NCBI RefSeq assembly: GCF_037975245.1
Contig: NC_092561.1
Coordinates: 2,902,501 to 2,966,500, forward strand
Length of the DNA stretch: 64,000 bases
Reading direction: 5' to 3'
Origin: Apostichopus japonicus
Lineage: Eukaryota; Echinodermata; Holothuroidea; Aspidochirotida; Stichopodidae
This document shows positions 23,481-37,301 of this stretch, in pieces. Every line of letters begins with the position of its first letter. Position 1 is the first letter of the stretch. The position numbers and the translations under genes are program-made. The notes below the pieces were generated by a model that was not told where the DNA came from, made no database searches, and was given only the letters and a program-made list of their open reading frames with translations.

Positions 23481-25260
23481 TCCGCTCTGTCCAATGGACA
23501 TAGAGCACTCTGCGCCAAGATAGACGCCAACCAACTCTATATATATATATATATATATATAGCATTAAGGTACACACATGGCCCATGAGATGTAAAACTA
23601 ATGAGTTCATATAATTATGCAAACGATAAACATATAAACAATTCAAATGTTATCAATATATCTGACAAAATGCAAGTACTCTTTTTAAATATGTTTTAAA
23701 CTCATGTAAGGTAAGGTATCATACTGAAACACACTTTTCTTTTTCCAAAGACCTTCAATATTCTCAACTGAGCAACAAAAGCCTAGCCCCTCCCTCCCCC
23801 ACCCCCCCCCCCCACTCCATACTTCTGCACTCATATTAACACCACTCTACAGCTAGTACTGTGCTAGCAAGTTAAACAATACAGTCAGATCAAATCTTGA
23901 TCAAAAGTAACACTTATGATATAAATTGCTTCGTGATTTTCTCAAATTCAAAAAGGTTTAAAATAACCAGAGTCGACACGGAATTTTGAGAATATGCAGC
24001 AAAAAGAAATTAATACATTAAGCACTATTTTAAGTAATGCCAAATTCTATTCTAACAAACAATAAACTTCGAGCTACAGTTAGCAATAACAGCAAACAGC
24101 TACTGACCTTATTGAACATGGAATGCAAAATACAAAATTGAACATTATAATATAGTAGACATGCAATAAAACATTAATGTACTAGCTATTCTAATAACTT
24201 GGCTCATTTTTATCATTTAAAAGGATTTTTCTGGTGACAAATAATATGAAACTTTTATGGAAGAGAAAAATAGTTCACACTGCTAGTGCTAGTTGAAAAC
24301 CCCAATTTGACATCTTGCCACTTACTCGAGATACGGTTGATTGAATGTAACACATTTTGACTGGCAAAACCTTCAAATACTCCAGAAAATTGGATCACAG
24401 TACAGGGTCTGTGATGTCACCTGGGCAAATAGTATTCAAAAGCTTAACTTTGGCTATTATAATCTTCTGTTGATTTATTATAAAAACCTGAAACATTTGG
24501 AATATTTCCAAAGCTGTCAAAGTCCATATTAGATTTCATTAAAATCTATCTTTCTTGTAGAAATGATCTTTCCTTCTGTTTATATACAAATTATAAAGAA
24601 AAACATACACATGTTCAGCTGAATTGCCCAGATGACATCATCCATTCTGCTGTTGCCAGATGCATTAACAAAGTATCACAAAATTTGAAAAATTCAAATG
24701 TTTGCCATACAACATCCTATGAGGTTCTTGCCTAGATATGCAGGAACTTTTCAGCAATTTTGCTAAACCATCAACGCAGCCACCAGAATATCCTTTTAAA
24801 CTAACTGTAAGAATGACTTAAGTAATAGCGCATTCTGAGCAAGATGGACACAAGGAATACCAATGAATGCCATGGAAGAAAAACATAGGAGAATGAACAC
24901 GGAGCTCAATAATCTTTAAACCTGATGATTGTCATACACAGCAGTTACCAAAATACAACCAAGGTAACCACGGTAACCAAGGTAGCTGTTTGGTAAAAGA
25001 GTGTCTAAGAGTGCCTAGCACTAATACACTGTAATGTATGCATTGATTGACATTCATTTTATAGTGTAGTCTTTTAAGTAAAATCGACCAGAAGCAGAGA
25101 ACATTGCAAATATAATTTGTTTATATGACATTAAAAGATGCACAGTTTTGCATTGCATGCAACTGACATATGCTTATTTTATGGTGCTCTAATGATGCAA
25201 TGAGGGTGTTAACTTTTGGAAAGAGTCCAGCAACAGCCATCCATTATTTGACACAGAATG

Positions 25261-25262
25261 TC

Positions 25263-25333
<71 letters not shown>
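25261..25333. repeat. (TG)n(TA)n compound microsatellite
   Basis: A run of TG dinucleotides passes directly into a run of TA dinucleotides. It is the reason the open frame across it contains VCVCVCIYIYIY, which is not a protein. Confidence 0.95.
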
Positions 25334-25335
<2 letters not shown>

Positions 25336-27255
25336 CAGAACCACCAGACCCATTACTTCACTAGTACATATCCCTCATACTTCTTCACCCAGTACCCAAC
25401 CAACTAACTTTTTGATTGCATACAAAGAGTCATGATTTTTTTTTTGGCAAGAACTGACACTTTTTATTTGTTTCTCGGTCACTCGGTCCCTACATTCATG
25501 AATGTCTTGCAAACATTAATTATATCTATTGCAAGATAAACACTTAAAAAAAAATCTAATAATGTTCATATATGTATGCATTCCAAAATGAGAGGCATTT
25601 CACAAACATTATGATAATTTACACAATAATCAACAAGCAAATTCATAACAAACTTTTATGCTGTGTATTCTATAGCTATTAGATAACTTAATAGTTACAC
25701 ATTCCATAAAACATATTAGAATGCATTAAAATGTTATACTAATGGTTTTAAAATATAACAGTTTTGACCTATGAGTGGGACATTTGTTTTTCTATAGATA
25801 AAACAGAGTTTACTTCATAACTTTTTACAACTGCATCTTATTTTAATTTAAAAGAAAACAATCAAAGCTAACAAATAAGTAATGAAGCTTATTATTACAC
25901 ATTGAGCCTTACATCAGCTACTTGTGTACCTTTGCTAAAATTACCCAAACATTGCTCCAGATTGTCTCATGTTACTGGTCTAAATAATACAACACTTATG
26001 TCTGCTCAAAACTTATCAACGTTTGGCATAATTAGGTCCATTTGAGCCGGACCGTATACAGAGGTGTTCCATCCTACCTTTGGTTTTATGTTACTCACAC
26101 ATTTTATTGCATAAAGTTCCTACCTAAGACCCTGAACACCCTCTTTGCCAGTCATCCTACCTAACACCCTTAACACCCTTTTCACCAGTCACCAGTTCTA
26201 TTTGGACTTCTTTCCTGTTAGGTTTTTATCCTAGTCTCTAAAATACTTAAGTCTCACTTTCCAAATTCTTAGATTTGCATATCACAATTAAGCTTTGCTC
26301 AACCTCTACTGGTGACTTCTTAAATTTAGTCATTATAAGGCTCACTTGCAAACAACTTGAGCATTTAACATATGTATTATTAGAATACAATCAAACTTAA
26401 AACAATTTTTGGCATTTAATTCAAATATGAATAAGATCAACTGAGAGTAATTTGGTAAATAAGCATAGGATGGACTGATATTCATGGAAGTTGCAGAGAA
26501 TTAAGAGCTTTAATTAATCGAAGGTAGTAACGGTAAATTGGCTTCAGTTGTCCATACCACTTGCCATACTGCACTCAATTTATAATCATTTTACTTACAA
26601 GAACAACTGCTGTGCCCCTTTATAAATCAAGTTGCAGTGGGTGTCCTGATAATTATATCGTTTACTGAACTTCATTATCAAACTAAATTAGCGCTCAAGG
26701 TTGCCAGTAACTTTGCCAATATTTTTCAACAGAAAAAAAGCTGTTTTGCAGCTACTGGAACTTTTAAAAGTTTGACGAATCGTTTTATGATAAACATTTG
26801 CTGTCATTTTCATATTTGTGTTTTCTCTAATAGATTGGAAAAGAATAAGATGCATAAGTGACTTTAAAAGTTTAGAGCTGAAAAATTGCAGGGGTGACCT
26901 GTAATATCAATGAAAATATCCATGGGCCTTAATTCGAGCCCTGTTGCTGAAATAAAAAAAATAAACATATACATAGAAGCATGATAGAGTCCAACAGCAA
27001 AGAGGGCAATATGTCAAATATGGAAAGAAACAGTTGAGAGAAACTTGATAAAATCACCTGAGAACACTTCTGCAGAGGGTGGATGGTTGACAACAGAAGA
27101 ACCTAACCTTCCAAACATCCATAGATACATCTATTTCTACCTCCACCGATATATATTATGTCAATTTTTATCACCTGAATAGGAAACTATCTTGGAGGGA
27201 ATTTTGTAGCTTGCTTGACTTGTCCAGGGTTACAGAAGAGGATGTTCGATAGTAT

Positions 27256-30200
27256 TTAGTTTAATAACCTGCTTGTCCTGTCAATAACAAATTCTCCGAC
27301 ACCGATGAAATAGACTCCTTGAGCGATACCGAACAGAGGAGCGATGACAAACACACGTGCCATGGCACCTTTCAAAAATGCCATTGGGCCTTCCAGTTTC
27401 CAGATCTTCACGAAGCAATCCTTGACGCCGGTGTAGGTCTGGTCTCCTTCGGCTTGTTGTAAGGTCTGTATTCTGGTCTTCACCACTGGAAGGAGGTAAT
27501 AATTATCAATCAAACTAAATGTGGATTCCCAAGTTGAATCGATAAATCTATTAAGAGATCAACCCACCGGTAGTAGGTACAGCGTTCATGCGAAAATGTT
27601 TACTCCGGAGATGAATAAACTGAGAAGTAACAACTGTCAGTATATTGCATTCTTGTGGTTAAAACCGACTGTGGTAGCTACCAAGCTGGTTGTTACACAA
27701 ATTTAGAATTTAAAACCAACTGTGGTAACTACCAAGTTGGTAATTACAAATATTTAGAATTTAAAACCGACTGTGGTAACTATCAAGCTGGAAATTATAC
27801 AAATTTAAAACCGACTGTGGTAACTATCAAGCTGGTAACTACAAAAATTTAGAATTTCAAGCCGACTGTGGTAACTATCAAGCTGGTAATTATAAAAATT
27901 AAGAATAGCTGTTGTCACCCTTGTTTTATTGGTAACATCAAATCTTATGTTTAGTGTAGTCAATTCTAAACAAACTATTCCATCTGCTTTTCATGAAATT
28001 AATATTCTAACAGGAGAACAACATGAGAAGTTAGAGCATCGTTTAAAACTTCATAAGATATTATATTGTCTTTATTTCTCTTATTTAAATTAATATATGG
28101 GTTTAACACTAAACTTTCCAATAATCGGACAAACGGAGGCTAACGAAAGCAATTTTAGATATTTTGTTTTTTATTTTCAAGGCTTCACAATATTTTATAC
28201 CCTGACCTCCTCCCACCCCCCAACCCCATCCCCCCACCCAACCCCATCCCCCACCCAACCCCCTCCCCCACCAAACCCACACTTTAAATGCTTACTTGCC
28301 TCAAATTCCATGAAGCAAGTTAAAATAGCTTTCCACGAACAAGTGGATTTTCAACACCAAAATACAGGCCACTTAAACATCCAGTTTGGCCAGTTCAGTT
28401 TCAGATAATTTACAGTAAAATCCTTCTGATGCAATTGGAGATTAATTCCATAGTGATATAATTAAGTGATTGCAGGAAAGGATTTCTAGACTCAAATCAT
28501 TATTTATAAACATTATAAGCTTGAGTATCCTTCCGTTGATCATTTTTCCTAAATGTTTTCAAATATTATAAATCAGTATTATTAAATATTGGACTCACCA
28601 TCAACAGGATTTACAGCCACAGAAGCAACACAGGCTGCGACACAACCAGCTACAAACGAATGTTGGAAAGTAGCCTTCTCTGTTCCTTCTGCATAGCCCT
28701 ACAGGGAGACAACAACAAAAAACAGCAAAATATCTTCAGAAACATCCAACAGAATATTTTGAAATGAGTGACACAGGCAAAAATGCTAAATTAGTTTACT
28801 GGAGTTTTGTAAAACACAAAAACAAGAAAAGACCTATTAGATCCAAGCTAAAACAAATTGTGGACAATGCCACCCCTTCCCAACCTTGCCCCTGCCCCCA
28901 CCCCACCCCTGCTGGCAATAAAACAAAATGTAAAACTTACAAGTGAATTTACTGTATACGTGCAAACAAAGTAAAAAATAGATGACTGAGAATGGAATAC
29001 CTCTAGCTAATATAAATTGTAGACAACACCACCCCTTCCAACACCTCTCCCCTGCCTACCCCCCCCCCCCTGCTGGCAATATAGCAATATGTATAAACAA
29101 ACAAGTGCATTTATATGTGCAAAAACAAAGGAAAATAGATGACTGAGAACGGGATATCTCTCGCTAAAATAAATTGTAGACAACACTACCCCTTCTGACC
29201 GCTCTCCCTGCCCACCCCACCCCCCCCCCCCCTGCTGGCAATAAAGCAAACTGTATAAACTAACAAGTGCATTTATATGTGCAAACAAAGGAAAATAGAT
29301 GACTGAGAATGGGATATCTCTCGCTAAAATAAGTTATATATAACACCACCCCTTCTGACCGCTCTCCCTGCCCACCCCACCCCCCCCCCCTTGCTGGCAA
29401 TAAAGCAAAATGTATAAACTTACAAGTGCATTTATATGAGCAAACAAAGGAAAATAGATGACTGAGAATGGGATATCTCTTGCTAAGGTTGCTCCTAAAC
29501 CTTTATACAATCCAAAAAAGCCTCTGGTCCTGATCAGGTCCCTTGTTAAGTCCATCGCTGTTAACGAGCCAGAAGCGGCCCCTTTGACGACTCCACTCAC
29601 GGCCGCTTCCACACCTTCCGCTGTCAGCTGTGTTTTCTTGTGAACTGAGAAAAAGTAGCAAGAAACAGATTGTATTTACAAGGATATCTTGGAGCAAAAA
29701 TATCGCAACATGCATGATTGTAAAAATTGTCAACTTTGGTCATAATTTGACAATATCCACCGGGTACGAGGTTTTCAGGGAAGGGAACTCCCCTTTTTTT
29801 TCAACCTGACACAAATATTCAAAGATAGTTATAAAAAAAGAACATTCTATTTGGACCTGAGCACAATTGTATAAATAACATGTCTCCAAAATGTGCCTCA
29901 GATTCTCCTTCTGAGGTATAAAATTGATTTGATAGTTTTTGAAGAGGGGGAGGGAGGGGTGGAAAAATATCCCCAGATACCTTGAAGGGGAGTTGGATTG
30001 AATCACACCGAGGGCCACACCTCTCCTTCATAAAATCATAAATCTGCCAATATGATATCAGCCTAAGACTATAATTGTGAAGCCTGAGGAAGACTGAGGT
30101 CAGCAAATGCCAGTTTTGGGACAGCTCACCAGCAGAAATTCATGAAATGTCGAATCTCAGAAAAATCTGTTTATCAACCACTTATAATACATTTAAGATA

Positions 30201-32831
30201 TAATAATATTAATATTGATATTTCATGGAAGCACATCAAATGTGAAGTGAATGTACGTGATGTTGTGTGATGTGATTTCACGTTGCATCGCAATAGCCTA
30301 CAATCAATCATACCCTATGGTATATATTATGTACCGTAATCAAGGATTGATCAACGTGAGAATCGAGGGCAGTCTTTATGTACCTTTCCTACCAGCATCC
30401 TGTAGTTGAATTTTTAGTAATTCCATAGGAGTAGTGGCAATAACTTGACAAAGTCCAGCTCCTGCACCGGCAAGTAGCTCTCGATAGAAAGGTAGTTTAC
30501 TGCAGAAAGAATGAAGAAAACTATAACTTTAAGCTTAGGTGAGTTGTGTAAATAGGCCTTACAAATATTTTGGAATAATTCAGATAAAATTTGAGTTTTA
30601 TACAACCACTGATACTTTTTTTGTGTGATAGAGGAGGAAGGAGAAGGGGGGAGGCGGAGGGAGTGGGAACGTCAAGACAGAGCCATGTAAGGTATTTTAC
30701 TCACCCATCGGTACGAAGCATGTATCGGAAAAAGTCGTTTCCGACTAATTTGAGAGCTTTCTCAGGAGTGATTAGTGTAACGTTAACTCCATAACCTACC
30801 AGGAAACATGAAAAAAAAAATAACAATAATAATAAATTAATTAAAAAACTTGTATCTTGAAAATTACAAATTCTACATGCTTGTACCGAACTAATCAAAA
30901 AAATAAACACATGAACTTGACTAAACTTGAATACTTCTATCCCATTCTTTCAAAGCAGCATTTACTTTGCCTATATTGAAGTTCCTGGAAGTTTTTCCAA
31001 AGTTATATTCAAAAGCAAATCACTCTTCTTGCTTCGTGTTTTCCTGCATGATCATTGCCTAGTGAGAAACAAATAAATAGATCAGAAATGAGTACTTTCA
31101 GCCGGAAACTTGAAATATTAAACCTCACACAAACCTTTATATAAACCAAAGAAACCTTCGGACCTTGCAGTTTTTATGAAGCAGTCCAATCTGGTAACAA
31201 AGATATGGAAACAGAATGTCAAAGGGCAGTCATAAAGGTCAAGCAAAGTAAATTTGTGTCCGACAAAAAAGTGAGTAGGAATAGACGGACTAGTGTCAAA
31301 TGTTCTCCTTGTATCATTACAATCTCAAAGGTTGTCTGGTTGAGTACAGTCAATAAAACTTTCGATAAACTGCAGTGTACTGCAAATGTATTTACAATTC
31401 CCTCGTAAAAGCGTACCCTTACTGTACTCGTAAAAGCAACCCTCACCTCGTAAAAGCTACCCTTACCTGGTAAAAGCTACTGGGCAAGACCCTTTAAAGG
31501 ATGCCCATCAGTTTATTACACATCACAGTATTATTTTGTGTTTACAGTCAATTTTTTACTTTTTTTAATTTGGACAAACACATAATTATTTCGATATATT
31601 TTGGCACCACATCTCCTACCCAACATGTAACTTTATGTGGACAAAGTTACAGAAACAAAAGTCTGCTTTTGTAACTTAATTATTGAACAAAACAAAAACT
31701 GATCACATTGGCAGGACAATGGGACGAACGAGCAGCTGATTTACACAGTGTGCAATGTACACACACATCACATGTGTCCGACAGGCTGACTTCCTGACAA
31801 ATAAAAGATACCTTATCTTCCTTGCTTCCTCTACAGGGTGTCACTGTTTTCATGTTACATCCTCTCTCACTCTTGCCAAACAGGAAATATTCCTTTGGAA
31901 CAAAAGCTTTTAACAACACCTGACCACCTAAAGGATAAAAGTTCAAATCCTCTCCTGGATCACTGTTTACCTATTTGATCTATTTTACTATTGTTCTTAC
32001 TTTCCTGAAAGACCGCAAAAATGTGACTGACTTTATTTCAATGCAGTATCTACAAATACTGTGCCTTACAATGAAGCTTTCCATCTCTGAGTTGGTTGGG
32101 ATCCCTAGAAAACTTTAATTTGCTAGGGATGCCATAAAATTTAAGTCACAGCATCTTTTCACTGTGCAACCCATAAAGGGAAGGAACCCTTATGCAAGCA
32201 GAAATCTTGATTAGATATAAGATACATCAGGTCGAAAACACATAACATTATATGTGACAACTCAATTTATCCTGATCAAAATCATGCATATTAAAATTAC
32301 AGTACAACAATATTTTCCACGTTTTTTGCCCCGACCATCTGCAATTTCTGAGCATTTTGAAATTAATTTGTTTTCCCCCAAAATATACAGCCCTGGGAAG
32401 ATTATCAGACATTACCAAACAAGTCCAATCTGAAGTAAAAACTAGAATTTACTCCAAATATTAAACATTTTTAACAAAATACTTGCGTCTTGAAACTCAC
32501 CACTTCTCATTGAAACTGGAGCCCAGTGTCATTATATGTTTGCAACTTAAAATCTGTAATTCATTGATACAGACCAAAAAAAACAATGATTTGATATTCT
32601 AGGAATGGAAGCTTTTCCTTTAAATACATGTCCTACTACACTCACATGTTCTTGTACATGGGTTTGCCATCAATGATCTGTTGGTTCTGCAGCCTCGTTT
32701 TGACCAGATCAATGGGAAACACACAGGTGACTCCTGCAATACCAGCAACTGCCCCATTTATAACCTTGGATGGTAAGCTGGAAAATAAACAACAATTATT
32801 ATTTCAAATTAGACTAAACTTTAGCTATATT

Positions 32832-32888
<57 letters not shown>

Positions 32889-33482
32889 TGTAACATTATT
32901 TACTTAGTAGATAAGATCAGCAAGTAAACACATACAAACTGAAAGGCAACTTAACATGTTACTTCACTTATTTTATTGCTATGCAGTTCATAAGCCTAAG
33001 TGCATAGGCAGTGTCTTGAGCTATAAAGTGTCAGCTGTATACATGAAATTGCAACTTGCTGCTTATAAAATCATTGTTTGAAGAATAAACAATCAACATT
33101 TCAACCAAATTTACTTGTTTACTTGAGACATACAGTACTTTGTGTTGTCATGTTGTACATATTCTCTCTTTACATTATTACATAGTATCGGACAGCGTGA
33201 TGTACAAAACAGGTACGGTACACGTCAGCTACAGTACTGTAGCCACTAAGAATCAAACCTAACATAGAATTCACAACAATATTAATGATAAATAAAATCA
33301 CTGTTTGATAATTTCTTCATTTTAATTGTTTCCAATATAAACATTTCTCATTTCTTATTGTGAGGGTGGGTGGGGGGGAAGGGGGTTTGGGGTGGAGTGA
33401 GAGGAGGTTGGGTGCAGTAACAGAGATGGAATTTGATGGGTTGGGATGTGGGTCTAAGTCTTATTTACCTTATTTCACTCAT
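27256..33482 (-). CDS. SLC25A22: Mitochondrial glutamate carrier, SLC25A22/SLC25A18-like
   Basis: Eight coding exons, highest coordinate first: 33469-33482, 32646-32777, 31135-31190, 30705-30795, 30393-30499, 29424-29644, 28599-28698, 27256-27485. All have GT/AG borders and consistent phases, giving 316 aa (human GC1 is 323). The family has six membrane helices in three repeats. The three signature motifs are present: PIDLVK (26-31), PMELLK (122-127, with Glu for Asp as in vertebrate glutamate carriers) and PVDVVK (239-244). Phrases such as [16 protein letters not shown]-like [20 protein letters not shown] and [14 protein letters not shown] identify the glutamate/H+ symporter group. It acts in the inner mitochondrial membrane. 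The first coding exon carries only 14 nt of code (MSEI plus two bases). The C-terminal half is closest in wording to GC1/GC2; which of the two vertebrate paralogues it equals cannot be decided for an invertebrate gene. Confidence 0.93.
27660..27905. repeat. 50-bp minisatellite, ~5 copies, in carrier intron 7
   Basis: Units begin TTAAAACCGACTGTGGTA at about 27659, 27709, 27760, 27805 and 27856 (spacings 50, 51, 45, 51). Each includes CTATCAAGCTGGTAA and an AT-rich end. The array lies just upstream in coordinate of the last coding exon's acceptor on the minus strand; it does not touch the exon. Confidence 0.88.
28930..29475. repeat. 159-bp tandem array copying the end of carrier exon 6 and its splice donor
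   Basis: GATGACTGAG occurs at 28981, 29138, 29298 and 29457 (spacings 157, 160, 159). The copy at 29457 is the real exon 6; the other three lie in intron 6. Each unit carries the last ~55 nt of the exon (minus strand, coding [15 protein letters not shown]), the donor, and a C-rich intron run with TGCTGGCAATA. Donor versions on the minus strand are CTT|GTAAGT (real), CTT|GTTAGT, CTT|GTTTGT and CTT|GTAAGT. Confidence 0.92.
32836..32886. repeat. (AT)n microsatellite in carrier intron 1
   Basis: About 25 AT dinucleotides in a row beside the acceptor side of coding exon 2. Of no coding meaning. Confidence 0.95.
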
Positions 33483-33615
33483 CTTGGCATTCCTCTGTAC
33501 CCTGTCAGGAACCTCTCATAAGTGTCTTTGGTTAATTATTTAACGTCTCAATCACGTACAGGTAGAAGTTATCAACACTCCGAAGGAAGGCACAGTACTG
33601 ACGTAATCTTCAAAT
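33469..33615 (-). other. Putative 5' UTR part of the carrier's start exon
   Basis: On the minus strand a TTTTATTTAG acceptor ends at 33616 and is followed by non-coding sequence to the ATG at 33482-33480. A strong minus-strand donor (GAG|GTAAGT) at 35931 could close a non-coding first exon. This is inference from splice signals alone. Confidence 0.35.
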
Positions 33616-34517
33616 CTAAATAAAACAACAAGAGAGATAACGGTGACAACAATTTAAACAGAGTCAACTATTCTGTACTATACATTTGAGTTTGGTGTGG
33701 AAAAACTGTTGATACAGCTTTTAAATGCAAAGTATACTGTATACGACAGATAGCAAAGGCTGTGCCATGTACTGCTCTGATACATGACAAGTGAAATGGA
33801 TGGCTTTTGCACGTTGCTCAGTCACAATTAAAATAAGTTTTCATTCTTCTGATTAACCTTATTAATATTTAATTTATCCTGAACTATGGACCTGAAAAGA
33901 CTTGTGAACAATAAGACAGTCTGAACTAACCAACAATGATTTCCATTTAACAGATCACTGGAAACAAACAAATTGAGATTAGACAATGGTGCTGATATGT
34001 ACTTTATAATATAGTGTGTTTACAGTGGAGTATGTTCACATTGAAACCTAATTGGTCATTCTGACAAATTTATGGCCGATCGTTAGATCATAACAGGTTA
34101 TTTAAAGACAAGACAAGAGAATGGATCGATCCTGATATGATAGTTTAAACAAATAATGCTGAGATTATATGGTGTTAAAGAAAAAAAAATCATCGTGCAC
34201 ACAGATAAACAAACATGAATGCATTACACAATTCCTGTTGAGTATTGATGTACAAAAACTGTGTTACAAACAGATACACAGACCTACTGTACTACTATAA
34301 ACACACAGACAAACACACACAGATACGCAGACACCCACAGAACCTTGATAAGTTCCATTGATATCAAGTCTGCACATTCAGTGGCACAACAAACCCTAGA
34401 ACTGCAGACCATGCAGGTTACTTTATACAACATATTATTTGGAAGTTTCTGGTAAATAACTCAGAGTTCACACTTTGTTAGTAGTATTTGAAGTGTATGA
34501 AGCTGTAACAGCACTGA

Positions 34518-34605
34518 AGAGAGCGTTGTGGTCAAGCGGTTAAGGTAGTGGACTTGTGATCTAAGGATTACAGGTTCGCGTCTTGGCCAGATCACATTTT
34601 TTCAG
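34518..34605 (+). mobile_element. tRNA-derived SINE fragment
   Basis: Contains a polymerase III A-box-like TGGTCAAGCGGTTAAGG and a B-box-like GGTTCGCGTCT at 34573. It shares GTAGTGGACTTGTGATCTAAGG with the copy at 40.6 kb. Not an intact tRNA gene: the acceptor stem is not closed and the B box has a G in place of A. Confidence 0.7.
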
Positions 34606-36593
34606 CAATTTCTCCTCTTTGTCTTTCTTTTTTTTGCCTTCATTTGACATACTGGTCAGATACAAGATATTTCTTTGTTTTAAAATGCAAGAAAAATTAT
34701 ATTGGATAGACTGAGTTTCATTTCACTGTACTCTATGTGTACACTATTGAAAGGCCAATCCTGGCTGTTGTTTTGTTGCCCGGTCTACATGTTCTCATAG
34801 TGTTAATTGTCATAAAACCACTTCAGATGTGACATGTGTGAACAAAAAGAACAAAAATTTCAATGAGCATATATTTATTGCTAAAAAAACTATTACAAAT
34901 ATTACAAGGATTACCATGTACTTTATGATAATATTAGGCAATCAGAATGAAAGTTTTAGATTTGCTTCCATTGCCTGCATGCTCCAAAAACCTCCCACCT
35001 AAAAATTTCATTATCATAATAAAATATTATTATTTACATAAAACAGGCACTCCATAAAAAAAATTCAAGTTTCAAATCATCAAACAGCGGTAAAAGGGTT
35101 TAATTACGCACTTATTACAGTACATAGCATACATGCAGCATACCGCCAACAAGCTTTTGATCTTCACTAGCAGTTAACTACATACATATGTACCTGTAGA
35201 TTGCAATTAAATCATGGTGTAAGTTCAGTAACTTACAGCAGCAACAAATCACAAATACAGTAATGAAAACGCAAAATAAGCCTGATGCTTTTTGAAAAAT
35301 ATCCAGATGCAAATTTAAAACTTTCATGCTCATTGCCTTACTGTAGGAATATTTAGTACACAAAAGTTGGATCTGTTCAGCAGGGAACTAATTTAGCAAT
35401 CACTTTTAGAATGATAAAAATAATATCATCACATTGGGAAATTTGTGCATAAATCTAACATACCGATACTAGGGTATCAATGTTACACATCTGCGTCTAC
35501 CAGAAGAGCATCTACCGACAACAACTCTTGGACAATATATTGCTAATTTAGATTAGATTACTATAAAAGTGGGATTTTGGAATCATTCAAGTTCACCTTT
35601 TTCTTGATCTAAATAAATTGAATATTGAAATGATGAAAAGTGAAGGGATGAAAAATAGTAAGGCCCACTGCAGCCACATGTAAAATTGTAACATTGTTAT
35701 AGTTAGACTGTGTTCTAGCCCAGGGCCTATATCACCAAAAAGTTAACTTACAAAATATGAAACAGCTAAACAAGTTTGTCAAACGTTAACATCACGCTAG
35801 GCTACAACGGGCGCTCCTAACGATTGCTACACAGAAATGTATTAGTAATTACTTTGTATTTGGGAGAGCCAGTGTGGCATGGTTAGGCCTGACTGACTTC
35901 AGTCCTATTAACGATTTATCCTTTACTTACCTCCAATATATATCGCGTAATAACCTGAAATGATGACGTAACTATCCGGCTCTTTATTCATTACATACCG
36001 CTATAAACAACATACCGTAATATGCGTACCGTTACATTAATACCGTTAGATACATTCTTTCCATGTCTCTTTCCATTACCTTGAGATTCCTCAACTTCTA
36101 ACCTAGGCGCGCTGAGACCTATGCACTACAAGAACAGCTAACCAGCTTTTTGCACAGCTGATGATTTACCATATGTGTAATGTAATGACAGTACTGTACT
36201 GCAATACATATGCCCGAACCCACGTGTCTACCAATACGTACAGCACAAATAGCCTCATTGAAGGTAGCAGCCACTAAGAGCAGACACTAACAGCAGCCAC
36301 TAAGAGAAAAGGGACAGTAAGACATGACACAAGTACTACCACTGCGGTCGTGTGTGTTAGTTATAACACTGTTTTTACCTCCATGGTTAAGGTTAAGATG
36401 GAGGTCTGTTTTACCTCCATGTTATAACTGACTCTGCGGTCGAGTGTGTTGTTCAAGAAGAGCATAAATAGGAGAGGTATTTTTTCCTTCAAAATCGATT
36501 AATTTCTGTAATCGACCTAATGAGTTGTCCAGATAGCACACTAAAGTAGAAAAGTTCTTCTTTCACGTGGTGTACCTCTATATCGGTAACAGA

Positions 36594-36950
36594 ACCGATT
36601 TCTTGACCAAAAGTGGCCTTAAAGTATTAACCCCGATTTTTCAAAATCATCTGGAATAATTTCTTGACCAAAAGTGGCCTTAAAGTATTAACCCCGATTT
36701 TTCAAAATCATCTAGAATAAAACTTTTGGTCACGTGTCCACTTTTGGTGTCCACTTTTCCGCCACAGCATACCCAGTGCTCGTCAAAGTGTACAAACATC
36801 AGTGGCCAACGTGTAATGTGTAGCGATCCAAGAATTTTTTTTTCCTCAAAATCATCGAGGATAAAACTTTTGGTGTCCACTTTTGGTGTCCACTTTTCCG
36901 CACCAGCGTACCCAGCGCTCGTCACAGTGTACAGACATCAGTGGCCAACG
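36594..36950. repeat. Nested direct duplications
   Basis: A 62-bp segment (ATTTCTTGACCAAAAGTGGCC to TTCAAAATCATCTGGAAT) occurs twice in tandem at about 36598-36721. A second ~142-bp segment (AAAACTTTTGGT, GTCCACTTTTCCGC, CAGTGGCCAACG) occurs twice at about 36717-36860 and 36861-36952. CACTTTTGGTGTCC is itself repeated inside. Confidence 0.85.
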
Positions 36951-37301
36951 GCGCGCAACGTTGATGTATACACTATTGGCTACTGTTAGTGGCTGCTACG
37001 TTCAAACAGGTGCACAGATACAGCTGTCTAAATACTTCAAAGTCTGGAATATGCTAGTGCTGCTATTGTAGACACTACGGTGTTCCTCACAGGACAATAT
37101 ACTATTTTCTTGGAAGTAAATTATTAATAATGGCACATAACGTCTGGTCATCATTACATTATCTAATAAAGTTTGAGAATTCGTTAAGAATGTTCGAGAT
37201 TAAACTTCCAGATATCTTGAAAAGATGTCAAAATTTTGACAATTTCGAAATATCGCGTCAAAATTTCCAGATGTACATTTCGAAAAATTATGATTGTGTA
37301 C

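Larger units (their letters stand above)
18226..27255. other. Intergenic region
   Basis: No exon of a recognised family is visible. It contains the 3' flank of the Hint gene (AATAAA at 18842), a 230-bp direct repeat at 19.4-20.0 kb, the open frame at about 21.9-22.3 kb, a long foldback near 23.4 kb, several (TA)n or (TG)n runs, and polyC near 23.8 kb. The stretch 23.6-27.2 kb is very AT-rich and may include 3' flank of the minus-strand carrier gene. Confidence 0.5.

Noticed and set aside
25170-25364. Open frame across VCVCVCIYIYIY
   Set aside because: Produced by the (TG)n(TA)n microsatellite.
29007-29288. Minus-strand open frame containing FAHINALV twice
   Set aside because: It is the tandem copies of SLC25A22 exon 6, separated by C-rich intron sequence, not a separate gene.
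34518-34605. Functional tRNA gene
   Set aside because: A and B boxes are present but no closed acceptor stem; a related copy at 40.6 kb shows it is a SINE head.
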